A DNA stretch of 64,000 bases from positions 41,277 through 105,276 of the forward strand of contig JASANC010002876.1 in NCBI GenBank assembly GCA_030248135.1. The letters run 5' to 3'. Positions 1 through 11,365 of the stretch are shown here, in pieces. The position numbers and the translations under genes were made by a program. The notes beneath the pieces were generated by a model that made no database searches, was not told the origin of the DNA, and was given only the letters and a program-made list of their open reading frames with translations. Each line of letters starts with the position of its first letter. The first letter of the stretch is position 1. The stretch comes from Theristus sp. LFF4_11. Taxonomy: Eukaryota > Nematoda > Chromadorea > Monhysterida > Xyalidae.

Positions 1-2538
1 TTCATCGCTGAGGAGACAAAAAAACTGCATTTCGCAGACTTCTTGAACAGTTACGTTTTGAAGATTTTGAAACGAGCAAAACAACACAGACTGAACGACG
101 CCACTCGCAGAGCTGGCATCACCTTGGCTTGTCAACGGATTGTGCAGGCCACTTCGATTCCAATCAAACTGCGCCGGCGGTACAGCTAGCGAATCGATCG
201 GCAAGGACACCGCCGAGGCAGTGGGGCAGTTGCGTTCGCTCAACGTTGCTGCGGGCACAGCGACGCCGTCGCCATTAATTCGCTCCTTGCGCCGGACTGA
301 ATTCGGCGATTTCTCCACAACACTCGGTGCGGAGGCTGGTTTGTGATTGTCTGCGGTCGTTGAAGCATCGTGCTGAGAGACGGGTGGTGTTGACGTTGAA
401 CTGGGCGCTGCTGGTGTTGTTTTGGCGATCGAGGGCTTCGGATGCGCTGGCGACGAAGATGAAGTGGCACGTTGAGGCACCAGCATCGATTGGTTGAGGT
501 GCGGAGCGAATGCGGGCAGGCAGCAGCGACTCAGTTGAGCCTGACAGAATCGGGCAACGTTCACCACAGTGGTTTTTGTTGTATTTGTTTTAATTCAATT
601 CGTTGATTTTCAAGATTAGAACAGTTGAGGCGCCCAAAGCCGTCTACTACGCTACGCAATTTGGAATAAGAGAAAAAACCGTCACAAATCAAATAACGGC
701 ACCTATCATTTCGAATAGCCTACCATTTTAGCGTCCATACCAAGCGAGTCTAGCAGCACCGTGTACATCGCAGACAGATCCCATTGGAACGTCAACGCCA
801 CTGCGGCGTCGATCAGCCGAAGTCGATGCCATAAAGCGCCACGAACATCGCCACTGCAAATCAACCAATTTGTATGGTGGTTCTCCGCATTTCGGCCTGG
901 CCAACATCATATGCAGAAGAGGGGTGGCCTCATCAGTGATGTGCCCCTCTCGAACCACTTGAGTCATGAAAGTTTGAGTGAATGAAACTGGTAGAATGAG
1001 CGCTCTTATTAAAATGATAGAACTGTCAACAGCGCAACCACCGAATTATGAACGGACCTGTTCGAGTGCGTTGTTGTGTCGTTCGTAGCAGTTGCTGCTG
1101 AGCTTGAGCTCTCTGCCCGTTGTCTCGATCGAAATTGTATTTCTGATATCAGATGCAGCAGGTCTGCACCGAACAGCATGAGCAGATGAGAATTTGACGA
1201 GCTTTGCGCACTGTCTGATGATCTGTCCGTCGGTTCTACAGTGCTGGTTTTGTGTGGTTCACCCTCAGCAACATCGACCGCTGGTTCAGGACATAAAGTG
1301 TCCGCCGCAGCTGTGGCCTCAGTTTGAAAGAGTTGCATAGTCTCATTATCGTCCAGTAATTGCACCATTGTTGCAAGACTCTGCAAAAGAGTGCAGAGAA
1401 AATAATTGGTTCAGTTCACTATCTCTTCCCACAGGCCATTTAAACTCAATTTTTTACACAACTTGCCAGTTTTTCGACAGCATCCGACAACTCCGGTGTC
1501 CGTGTGGCAGCATTGAACGGCTGATCGTGGAAGACATTTTCATCCGATGGGCCAGTTGACCATTCAGTCGAGTTGTGCGCATTTGAGGTGCTAGTGCCTT
1601 GTTCATGAGTTGCTGCTTCAAAACCGCTACCAGGCGCGCTGTCAAATGCAGCCCACCCGCCAACGCCATCGTCCTCCTCTCCGCCTGTTCCATCGTCAAA
1701 CGCCGCAAATTCCATTGCAGACGACGTCGGTTGCGTGCTGGTGTTCTTCGTCTCTGGCTGGGGTTGGTCGCTCGTCTCTGCTGCCGCCACGAAACCGGTG
1801 AAATCCTCGAAATCACCAAAGTCATCGTCGCCGTTTGCGTCCGTTTCGTGGTTTGACGGATGTTTGTCCGATGACAGTGCTCGGTGGTCGGCATCGGAAT
1901 CGACCGCCGGCACGGGCGACGCTGGTGGGTGGGATGAGTTTGGGTGGCTGTCGGCAGTTTCACCCAGCATTGTAGGATCTTCAATCACACTGTCTGCATC
2001 TTGTTCAGTTTGCTTTTCAGCCGTGTTTGAGCCTGAAAATTATAAAAATGTCCATTTGGATACAAAAAAAGTGAATGATGGATGGAAGGAAGAAATGCAA
2101 AAACATAAGCATCACAGTGAGTGGCCAGTTCCAGTGAAGTGAAGGAGGGCCGTGAAGAGTGGTAGATAAGCATCACGAAAGGGGTTCCAACGAAAGGTTG
2201 AATAAGTCTACTTCTTCAGCTCATGAAAATCAACTTTTAAAAAAATGAAGAGCTAACTTTCTGAAGAAACAAATCAATGAAGCAGTAGAACAAAACAATC
2301 AACGACACGACAGGAGATGGTACAAACAAAACGACATGACGACACGACACAACACAACCTGACCTGGTTGTGGCAAATGCGAATCCTCGTCGTCATCATC
2401 AGGCAGCGAGGAAGTTCCACAATCACTTTTTGTTTCAGAAGAACAGGCGTCGTCATTTTTACGAAAGGATTTGCTGTTGCACGCATTGTCGTTGTGCGGA
2501 TGGCGGTGGCGGTGCTCATCACCGGAGTGATCACTCAT
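1..2538 (-). CDS. AFTPH: Aftiphilin-like clathrin/AP-1 trafficking adaptor, 5' part (3' end outside window)
   Basis: Exons on the minus strand: 2538-2364, 2032-1458, 1380-1058, 853-724, 540-123 and 7 to beyond base 1; phases agree at every join. Aftiphilin is a cytosolic accessory protein that binds clathrin and the AP-1 gamma-ear on trans-Golgi/endosomal vesicles. Exon 2 is acidic and carries ear-binding type motifs: DDFGDFEDF, EFAAFDD and GGWAAFD. Exon 4 has the clathrin-binding core, with WHRLRLIDAAVALTFQW followed by LLDSLGMDAKM, lining up with the family's W-x-x-L...ALKYQW...LLxSLGID. Exon 5 ends in QFDWNRSGLHNPL, the family's conserved QFDW-SGL-NPL block. The start at 2538 opens an acidic, His-rich stretch (MSDHSGDEHRHRH). 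Exon 2 could also end at a GC donor (CTG/GCAAGT) 9 nt upstream; the GT site after TGT was preferred and both keep frame. Identity is confident from three separate motifs; exon 3 and the last exon are less certain. Confidence 0.85.
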
Positions 2539-2672
2539 TTTGTTTTGTCGTGCCGTTCTTCTGTTCTTGTTTTGTATGCGACATGCGTCGAGTCGATGCT
2601 AGCTAGACCTAGAGAGAAGGTTGTTTTTGGTTGGCTTGTGGCCACGCATATATGCGTAAAAACGATGTTATA

Positions 2673-2803
2673 CGTCAGTTTTTGCTTTGTGGGCTGCGGA
2701 CTGACACCGGGGTCGCCGCGGTCTTCGCTTACCGGGTGAAACCGCAAAAACAGTGTCCAGCCCTCGCGGTGTCAGTCCGCAGCCCACAAAGCAAAAACTG
2801 ACG
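2673..2803. mobile_element. 131-bp palindromic MITE with TA target duplication
   Basis: About 38 bp beginning CGTCAGTTTTTGCTTTGTGG is repeated as a near-perfect reverse complement at the other end (to 2803). Each end is bordered by TA (2671-2672 and 2804-2805), as expected for a Tc1/mariner-type insertion. It lies just upstream of the aftiphilin start and has no coding capacity. Confidence 0.8.
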
Positions 2804-3051
2804 TATAAGAAGGTTGTTTTGTTTGTTGCAGGATTCGATTTTTTTCATTTTTTTGATCGGCATTTTTTAAAAATTAAAAAATAATAAAATTTTGGCCACC
2901 AAACTTTACTTTCTTCTGAAAATGAACAATGTGGTCGTGGTGTAGTGTAGAAGACTGTCACTGTACTAAGTAAGACTGACTAACTAGGGTTGTTAAAAAC
3001 AAAAATTTTGTTATTTTTAGAAAATTAAAAAAACTGTACTTTGGTGGATAC

Positions 3052-3790
3052 TAGGGTTGTTAAAAAAAACAAAAATCGTCATTTTTGTTTTTTTTTTTAA
3101 AAAAAAAAATTTTTTTTTAAAAAAAAAATTTCAAAAATCAAAGTTGTGCTAAATCAATCAGGGAGTCCGAAGAACCACATATGATATGCAAGCGCCTCCC
3201 GAATGACTCCCGTATGGCGGAACTTTGCAGATTTTGTTTTGGTGACCTCAATTACCCCTTTTCCAAACCGTCACCATGCCTCTTCTTGTGTTTTGACCTC
3301 CAAAACGTCACTAATTGTCCCCAGCTAAGCTAATGCTAAAGTGAAGACAAACATACCGCCTTGAAATTCGATCAATTCTTCTGATGGTGTCGCGACGACA
3401 CGACACGAAGCAGCAACCAGACAACGTAGCGCTTGCAAACGGAGCAGCGAGCGCAATCGGACGCTCTGCGATGCGAATCGTCACCTTATCTGCATCGGAA
3501 ATGGTAGGCTAAGCTTTGGGACGCTCAAAAACTTCATCGCAGATGTTGTCGAAGCCTAAAATCAGTCGGTAAAACGGCCCAAAATCGACTGCTAAAGGTT
3601 TTACGAGGTATAATCAAAGAAAATTTTTGTTGAACTTTCGAAAAATTGTGCCAAAATTGAGGTTTTCAGAGCATATTAGAGGAAAATTTTTCGAATTTTT
3701 TTTTTAAAAAAAAAAATCGGCATTTTTGTTTTTTTTTTAATCACTTTTTTTTTTAAAAAAAAAAATTTTCATTTTTGTTTAACAACCCTA
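3052..3790. mobile_element. Non-autonomous hAT-like element with 8-bp target duplication
   Basis: The element starts TAGGGTTGTTAAA and ends with the reverse complement TTTAACAACCCTA. It is flanked by a perfect 8-bp direct repeat, GTGGATAC, at 3044-3051 and 3791-3798. TAGGG-type ends plus an 8-bp duplication are the hAT signature. Long A/T-rich subterminal palindromes follow both ends. No transposase reading frame is present. A second partial end (TAGGGTTGTTAAAAAC) lies upstream near 2986. Confidence 0.85.
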
Positions 3791-3821
3791 GTGGATACTT
3801 TCCACAGAAACAGAAAGCGAC

Positions 3822-5240
3822 GGCCTTTAACAAAACCACGGAGGCAACACGGAACACGGAGGCTGCACGCTTAACAAAACCATGGAGGCAACACGGAGGC
3901 TGCGTGCAGCTAAAGTGACCCATATTTTATATGCACACAACACGCTGCGCACCTTTAACAAAACCACGGAACACGGAGGCACGCGGATTTGGGGAGATTT
4001 GGGGACAGGACAAATCCTTCCCCCTCCAAAAAAGCTATGTTTTTGATAAATAAACAAATAAATAAATAAAGGCGCAATAAAGCAAAGCAAAGCTAAATGT
4101 CAAAACTAGACTTCAAGGATTACGGTAGCTCTCCAACGGGTCTCGACACGATTTTTAAGAACGTCCCTGATTGCCAGCAAAAGCTCTCTATTGGTGGACA
4201 CCGTTACATATGATTGCAACAAACAGTCTTATGTTTGAAGTTCGGGCACCCACGGGTTACGGTAGCGGTAGTTTTGGGTCTTGACACGAAGTTGCTGAAA
4301 ACTACTTTGTTTCTTGCGAATAACAGTTGAAACCATTTAGAAACATGCCGCATTATCACAGAACGTCAAAAATCGGATTTTAAGGAGTACGCGTGGGTGG
4401 GTCTCGACGCGATTTTTTTAAACTGCCTTTTATTGCCAGGAAAATACTAAATTGATGAACACCGTTCACATGATTGCAAGAAACAACTGTTATTCACAGT
4501 AGTTTTCAGCAACTTCGTGTCAAGACCGAACTACAGTTACCGTAACCCGTGGGACCTTACTTCAGACATATGACTGTTTCGTGCAATCATGTGAACGGTA
4601 TCCACCATTCTAATAACAGTTCTTGGCAATAAAAGAACGTTTTTAAAAAATCGTGTCGAGACCCACAGCAGAGTTACCGTACTCCTTAAAATCCGATTTT
4701 TGACGTTCTGTGATCATGCGGCATGTTTCTAAATGGTTTCAACTGTTATTCGCAAGAAACAAAGTAGTTTTCAGCAACTTCGTGTCAAGACCCAAAACTA
4801 CCGCTACCGTAACCCGAACTTCAAACATAAGACTGTTTGTTGCAATCATATGAACGGTGTCCACCAATGCTTTTGCTGGCAATCAGGAACGTTTTTAAAA
4901 AATCGTGTCGAGACCCATTGGAGAGCTACCGTAATCCTTGAAGTCTAGTTTTGACATTTAGCTTTGCTTTGCTTTATTGCGCCTTTATTTATTTATTTAT
5001 TTATTTATTTATTTGACAAAAACATATTTTTTTTGGACGGGGACAGATTTGTCCTGTCCCCAAATCTCCCCAAATCCGCGTCCCTCCGTGTTCCGTGGTT
5101 TTGTTAAAGGTGCGCAGCGTGTTGTGTGCATATAAAATATGGGTCATTTTAGCTGCACGCAGCCTCCGTGTTGCCTCCGTGGTTTTGTTAAGCGTGCAGC
5201 CTCCGTGTTCCGTGTTGCCTCCGTGGTTTTGTTAAAGGCC
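3822..5240. mobile_element. 1.4-kb foldback element with 9-bp target duplication (Mutator-like or other foldback class)
   Basis: Two arms of about 600-700 bp are reverse complements of each other, from GGCCTTTAAC at 3822 to GTTAAAGGCC at 5240. The flanks are a perfect 9-bp direct repeat, GAAAGCGAC, at 3813-3821 and 5241-5249. A 9-bp duplication with very long inverted repeats fits Mutator-like or foldback elements. The arms contain short internal repeats (GGAGGCAACACGG, CCTTTAACAAAACCACGG) and ATTT/AAAT runs. There is no credible transposase. Confidence 0.85.
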
Positions 5241-5533
5241 GAAAGCGACATGATTTTTTTGTTTGGAACTTCGTGTAGATTTAGGTCAAAGATCGACGAG
5301 CAAAGTTCCAAAAAATACCGATTAGGGACTTGGAGGGTAGGGGTTGTTCGAAAACGTTGTTCGATCGAATTTAAAAAAAATCGCTGTCGGCCCTCCCGGC
5401 TTCCCCAAAGCAAATACCAAACATTCATTGATTCACTGATATAATTTTATTCAGTCACAATTTTCAACGTCCAAGACCACGAAAACAGCAAACAACAGTA
5501 CAGCGTGCCTTTGTTGTCAATACTTGCGCTTGA

Positions 5534-8134
5534 TCAATCATTGTTGTACAACGGCAAACAATGTGGAATTCTGTGGTGTTGCAAATTGGTTGTCTCTAAA
5601 ACGCTTTCAGGAGCGCAAAGCCATGGATCGTTTGTCTGATTCATCCAATTCAACAATCGTTTTTGGAGCCATTTGAAAATTCGTTGATATTTTGAACTTT
5701 CAATCAGATTGCGTTTCTCTTCTCGGTCGTTCGCCATGTCAAACAGTTCATACTTTGGCCGATAATAGTAATCACTGATGTTTTTGTACCAAAAAGTCTG
5801 TTCGTGCGACTGACTACGGTTCAGTAGGTCTTGAAACGTTTTTGACGCAAAGAAATCTTGGTCAATTGGAAACGGGGCTCTGTGGTTCAAGTTTTTTATG
5901 AGCTTGTAGCGACGAGTTCGAGCCATGCGCATCGGATAGTACCTGACGACGGAAAACCGTATGGGTTATGTTTTTCTAAAGGCACTGTCTTGAAACAATT
6001 TCTTGACACACTTGAACTGCAAACAATCTGGTGGTACGTCATACAACCTGTTATTGATTTATTCACTATTTATCTAATTCAATTTTTTTAAATAAACGCA
6101 CATGTTGATCTCGTGTAAACTGTGGCTGCCAAAAATGACCGACTGCTTCCGGTGTCGTCGTCGGCGGCTGCGAACACCAAAGACTGCGGGCAGCAACGAC
6201 CGGCCGAGCAGTGTCACAGGTTGTCGGTCATGGCCAAAAAGGCGGTACTTTGGATAGGGCACGTGGAACCAGTCGAGTATCGTTGGTACCACGTCTGCTA
6301 ACGTCACCAGTTCAAGGTTTCGAGCTTTTCGGACAGAGCTACGCGGTGCGAGAGCTGTTGGTGCACTGATTATCAGCGGCTCTTTCATACCTGCGATAAT
6401 AGACCAAAACATGACATAAAACGACAAAAAACCTAAAAGCTGTCAAAAATGTTTCAGCATTCACCGGGGTCGTATAAGTTCGTGCGACCGCTTGGAAACG
6501 GAATTCCGTTGTCCGACGTGTAAATGAGCAACGTGTTCTGCTGCAGGTGCTTGCTGCGCAACAAATCTAGAATCAAACCAATGCCTTGGTCCATTCGGTT
6601 GACGGCCGTGTACTGCGCCGACAGATCTTGGCGTGCCGCGTGCGTGTCTGGCACAAAATATGGCACTACAACCTGAAGAGGTCGACAGTAGATGGTCAAC
6701 GAATAAGAAAGACAAATTTTGTGAGAATAAAAGGAAACCTACGCACGCGTATCTATAGTTTTGTAATCTTCTTTCTGAAGTAATCAGTTGATTTAGGTTT
6801 TGGTTTTATAAGTTCTGGATGCTTTCGGCTTTGAATGTTTGATGCTTGACCTTATTTTCGGCGTAACTTCGAGGCGTCCAGTCCGGAATGCATCCCATGC
6901 CCGGCTGACCGTTGCCGTATCGCTGGCAGAATGCGCCAAACGGGCTGTTTCGACAGCGGTGCGGGTCGTGGAACGCAACGTATAAGAAGAACGACCTTTT
7001 GCATTTTAAAATAGCTTTTCTGTCAGGCATCTTTTCCAGCGTTTCACCTAGCCGCAATAAACTTTGTGCTGTACCTGTTCAGCGACGAATTCAAGAATCG
7101 CTCGACGAGCACTGCGATGTGCGTGATGTTGCGACCGACCAGGTTCGTTGGGTTGTTCTCCTCGGTCTCTTCGTAGTCGAACGCATACGTCGCCTTCGGT
7201 CCAACGTGTTTCTTGCCGATGATCGCTGCAGGGGCTTCGTTTTATTTTGAAAGCAAGCATTCTCTTTACTTCTTGATTATCCCCCTGTGCAATGATTCTC
7301 AACCTGTGCGAATGTTCGCAGATCGCAGAATGCTCGGCAGCGATCGCACGTTCGCGAACGAGTTGAAGTGGTGCACGTCGTGGTGAAGGCCGTAGAGTCC
7401 TGCCAATGAGCATGCAGAATGGGGGCATTCTCAGGGTGCAAGGAGCGCGCGAAATTTTAGTGAAAGAAAAAAGACGGTCAGAAACCAAATTGTGTGTCAA
7501 ATTAGACGGTTTTTTTAACTAATTGATACTTCGTGTATTCTGCCTTGCACACATTATTGGAAAAAGACAACTCCTAGTCTGCGATTGATCCCGCCTTGAT
7601 GGAGAATACAAGGACTGTGTTATTTATTCGGCCATACTGTAACAAAATAGTGCAGCACACATCCAATCTGTATTTCAAAACTTAAGAGCAGTTTTTTGAC
7701 AAAACAAGACTCTTGAACAAAAGTCATGAAGCCAACCGTTCTGATGCGGCGGCAACCCGGTGAGAATCACCGATCGACTTGATGAACAGCTGCTGACCAG
7801 CGTGAACGCGTTCTCGAACGTAACACCGGAATCTGCCAACTTCTGAGACAAACGAATGAAACGTGAAATTTACAAATTACTCGGTAACAACGCTTGCAAA
7901 GGTTCGCGAATTTGCCTGCATCGACGGCGTGTCAATGACACGATTCCCATAGACTGACGACTCGAATCCAGCGTCGTCACCTGGCATGCGTTTGTTTCAG
8001 CATTTTATGATTATATTTTTTGCACTTGACATTTTTAAAAGTTGCAGTTACCGACCGACAATCAGCAGCACGTTTCTATGTAAGCCAGCCGCGTAATCCA
8101 CAAAAAGCACCGTGGCTAACAAAAACGAGTCCAT
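5534..8134 (-). CDS. SGSH: N-sulphoglucosamine sulphohydrolase (heparan N-sulfatase, sulfamidase)
   Basis: Nine exons on the minus strand: 8134-8056, 7980-7916, 7842-7737, 7399-7304, 7225-7075, 7019-6851, 6672-6465, 6390-6102 and 5942-5534. They sum to 1572 nt (523 residues; the human enzyme has 502). This lysosomal hydrolase removes N-linked sulfate from glucosamine ends of heparan sulfate. Exon 1 gives a hydrophobic signal peptide ([17 protein letters not shown]). Then come the metal-binding DDAGFES, the active-site block [75 protein letters not shown], and a family-typical C-terminus [20 protein letters not shown]. The usual CSPSR reads CSSSR here. Intron 2 appears to use a GC donor (ATGCAG/GCAAAT). 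Exon 6's acceptor is the least certain. An AATAAA signal lies at 5446-5451 on this strand. Adenosine deaminase ends only 201 bp upstream on the same strand. Confidence 0.95.
7430..7650. repeat. Dispersed ~220-bp repeat, copy 1 (sulfatase intron)
   Basis: This stretch of sulfatase intron 3 (plus-strand reading) matches 20340-20590 in the same orientation. Shared blocks include GCGCGCGAAATTT, ATTGTGTGTCAAATT, GGCAACTCCTAG-like and CTTATTTATTCGGxCAT. No terminal repeats or duplication were recognised, so the element class is unknown. Confidence 0.65.
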
Positions 8135-8335
8135 GTTTTTTTAAGTATTGATTTTTTATCAAGAGCAAGTACATTTTAAAAGTGCATAGTTGTAAAACTG
8201 ATAAACAAAAACATTGGATGCTGATGCCGCAAAAATAAGCACCATGTTTTTTTTTAAATATCGATAGTTCATGCTCAGAGTTGACAGGAAGTATGTAGAG
8301 TTGTTCTTTGACCAAACATCAACAGGCATTTCCAC

Positions 8336-10564
8336 TCAAAATTTTGGCCGGGCGGCTTCCATTTCTTTGATCAACGTTTGCTTTTCTTCTTCCGGCAAGA
8401 AACACGAATGCGCTGCGTTCAATTGCTGAAAGAAAAGTTTGAGCTCAACAATAAAGTTTAAAAAAAGTTTATTAGGTGTTTCCAAAACTTAAAATAAGTA
8501 ATAAAATTTACTGGGTGTGTTCCGACAGCTACTGGTTGTCAAAATAAAAAATAAGCAAAACTTTATAGGTCTAACGAACGCATTGCCAGAGCTGCGCACG
8601 TGTGAGTCCAATGTTGCGATGTGCCGTCTCTAGTTCGTCGTTCAGACGCACATCAAAACACGTCGGGTCGTCTGTGTTGATGCCAAAATTGGCGTTGTCT
8701 TTTGCCAGTCTGGAAAAAACGAACAAACTGCGCATTCAATTCTATTAATAAAACAATAAACTGGTCTAACTGTGAATCCCAGACAATCACCTAATTGGTT
8801 GCTTTTGACTTGGGCGCTCTGTTTGGTCCAACCAGCTCAATGCAGCCAATCATTCACACGTTTTACAAGTTGAAAAATACAAAAAAATGAACGAACCTTC
8901 GAATCGGATGCTGCCGCCAAGAGTCCGTGACGGCGCTGGTGCACACGCTCGACGTTGGGCAGACCTCGAAGTGGACACGCCGCCGCAGGAGCCGTTCGTA
9001 GATGCGCTCGTCCGCAAGCGCCCGGTAGCCGTGGCCGATACGCTCCGCGTGCATCCGCTCGACCGCCTGCAAATGCTCGCGGTAAAAGTTCTTTTTGGGT
9101 GTCAGAAAAGCTGCAGAGAAATGAAAAACGTTTTTGAATGAAAAGCGAAGCGAAAAAACGAAATGAAAACCGCGAAGTTTCGACTTGCGTATTGCACGTC
9201 GCCGGCAGTGCCGGACTCGCCTGCGTGCACCGTGCGATGGATGCCGAGCTGTTTGGCCTCCTGCAAAGTTGAAAAATTCAATTTTACCTGTTTCACTGGT
9301 ATGAGCACGAAACGTTGGCTTGCCTACTCATGGTGTCTTACACATCTCTGGTATCATGCCGTGCACTGCAACTGACTGACTGACTGAAGTTGTGATGCAG
9401 AATTCTACATTCACAGTTGAAACCACCTCAAAAATGGCAATGTTCTCCGTGTTCTCCTCGTGCAGCTTCTCCCCGGCTCCCGCGTGCGCGCAACCGGCCA
9501 AGTCAATGCCGACGACACCGTGATTTCTTAAAAAAAGCAAAATTTACAAAAAAATGTGAAAAAATAACGTTTATGAGAAAATAAAATCCTGAGCGGCAAT
9601 CATGAAGCAGTATTTAGTGACGCGTAGCTGTGTTAAAACATTGATACGTGGTCATTAAATACTGGTTCATGAATGCCCTTTAAGAGAATGAGACCATTAT
9701 TGGCGCCAACCTATACTTTTTCGCCAAGTGCAGGATTTCGGACGACCACTGTGGATGCGCCCGAATGGCGCAAAGGATGGCACGTGCCTTCACACCGAAA
9801 TCGCGCTCTCCCCGCTCCAAACCGCGCAACGTCGCTGCTGTCGCTGCATCGGGCGTCACCTACAGTGGAACGTTTTGTGTGTACAACGCCACGAAACACC
9901 GAAAAAGACACCGGAAAGCAAACAAGCCTGACCTCTCCCTTTGCGTGGTAGGCCTGCAGTGCCATGGTGCCGCTCTGTGTGGTGTTCGAAATGAAATGCG
10001 GCGAGAAACGTCCCTCAAAGTAGACAACACCGTGCTTTGCTTGGTCCTCGCACAGCTCGTACGCAACGCGCTCGATCGCTTGCGCATCGCCACTGCACAA
10101 TCAAAGTTTTGCTTTAGTTTATTTCCCTTTGAATAAAAACATAAAAGTTCAGGTGGAAAACAAACAAACAAACAACAACTGAGCGCACATCACGGCTGGC
10201 ATGAACACGTAGAACGCCTGTAGAACGTGATCCAAGTTGCTGCCATGCCGCGTGATCACCTTTTCTTTAAGTTCACTCAAATTGTTGACACCGATGTTCA
10301 GTGATTTTTGTCTGTAAAGCAATGTTGTAGTTTCATGCCGTTTGTAATCAACTGCATGCATCTTCATGATATTTGTGATGAAACAACACTGCCTTTTTTT
10401 ACTCACTTGGCCAACTCAATTATAGTTTCGTACCGTAGAGCTCCATCAATGTGCAGATGCAGTTCAATCTGAAATGACGGAAAAATAAAAAAGACAGTTT
10501 TTGAAAAACTCAACAACTATAAAAATAAAAGCGTTTTTGGTTGTACCTTTGGGAAGTCGAACAT
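8336..10564 (-). CDS. ADA: Adenosine deaminase
   Basis: Ten exons on the minus strand: 10564-10547, 10468-10407, 10311-10189, 10092-9933, 9859-9711, 9526-9427, 9260-9185, 9110-8897, 8709-8580 and 8425-8336. They sum to 1122 nt (373 residues; human ADA has 363). The enzyme converts adenosine and deoxyadenosine to inosine forms. The zinc and catalytic elements of the family are all present: the N-terminal HLHIDGAL, the HRTVHAGE block with catalytic Glu, ERIGHGY, HFEVCPTSS, and NTDDP with the zinc-ligand Asp. RDFGVKAR, GIDLAG and the C-terminal NAAHSCFLPEEEK also match ADA1-type enzymes rather than the ADAL or secreted ADGF groups. There is no signal peptide, so the enzyme is probably cytosolic. 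The first coding exon is only 18 nt (MFDFPK). The sulfatase gene starts 201 bp downstream on the same strand. Upstream lies a divergent intergenic region shared with the four-pass membrane protein gene. Confidence 0.95.
9596..9675. mobile_element. ~80-bp palindromic MITE, copy 1 (ADA intron)
   Basis: The two ends read GGCAATCATGAAGCAGTATT and, as a reverse complement, GGGCATTCATGAACCAGTAT. The core reads TTTAGTGACGCGTAGCTGTG, then ACGTGGTCATTAAATACTG. Related copies are at 34928-34990 and 60719-60807. Confidence 0.75.
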
Positions 10565-11365
10565 TTTGATGTTGTGTGATGAGTGGAGAAATGCACGAGT
10601 TAGAAAATGTTCTGTTTGGTGATAGAAGCTTCTGAATACAGATGATCGAAGTAACATCGTTGATAAAAACAAAAAGATAAGAGAACGTTGTTTTGGAAGA
10701 GAGAAAGTACACAGAAAACTGCAATGCACATATTCAACCTACATTTTCATGCGATGCACCGTTATAAGTGGCATTAGTTGCGCACAAAACGGTCAGATGC
10801 AGGCTGTGTAAGCAATCACTTCACTGCAACTGAATATTGCTGAAATGAAAAAAGGTGAATAAAGCACACGATTGATTTATTGGCATGTCTGTGTGTTCTG
10901 ATGAAAGTTTTCGTTGAGATTTTCATTTTACGCCTCTCCCCATCACGATCGGTGGAATGGAACGCATAGCAAAAACCAAATTCACTGTGACCAAAAACGT
11001 GAAATTAAATTGAGACCGAATTTTTAGAGAAAGCCCGGGATGGAACATGAAAAAAATCACTCTCTCTCTCTAACTTTTCTAAACCGATATTTTACGAAGA
11101 TCACGAAAATGTCCTGAGTTTTGCTTCTTGTTGTCAGGTGCGCACCAGGTTGCACACGATATGTACCTAAATTTCTTGTTGAGACCAAATACAGTATGTA
11201 CATGCAACTTGAATAAAAACGCACAAACGTTCCCGTATAAAAGTAACCAGAAGTTTACTGCAGTTGATCACTTTCACATTTTGCACTCGTTCATCTGGAA
11301 TAATAGTCTCCGAGCCTTTTACCCACCGAAGCGCGTTTATCATTCAACGTTTTTGCCTGATCATC
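10565..11365. promoter_or_regulatory. Divergent intergenic region (ADA / four-pass protein)
   Basis: These 800 bp separate the minus-strand ADA start from the plus-strand ATG at 11366, so they should hold both promoters. I see no clear TATA box, CpG-rich block or repeat apart from a short CTCTCTCTCTCT run near 11062. Confidence 0.4.

Noticed and set aside
1454..1984. 176-codon minus-strand frame overlapping aftiphilin exon 2
   Set aside because: It is offset by one base from the frame containing DDFGDFEDF and WAAFD, is Arg/Thr-rich, and has no conserved motif.
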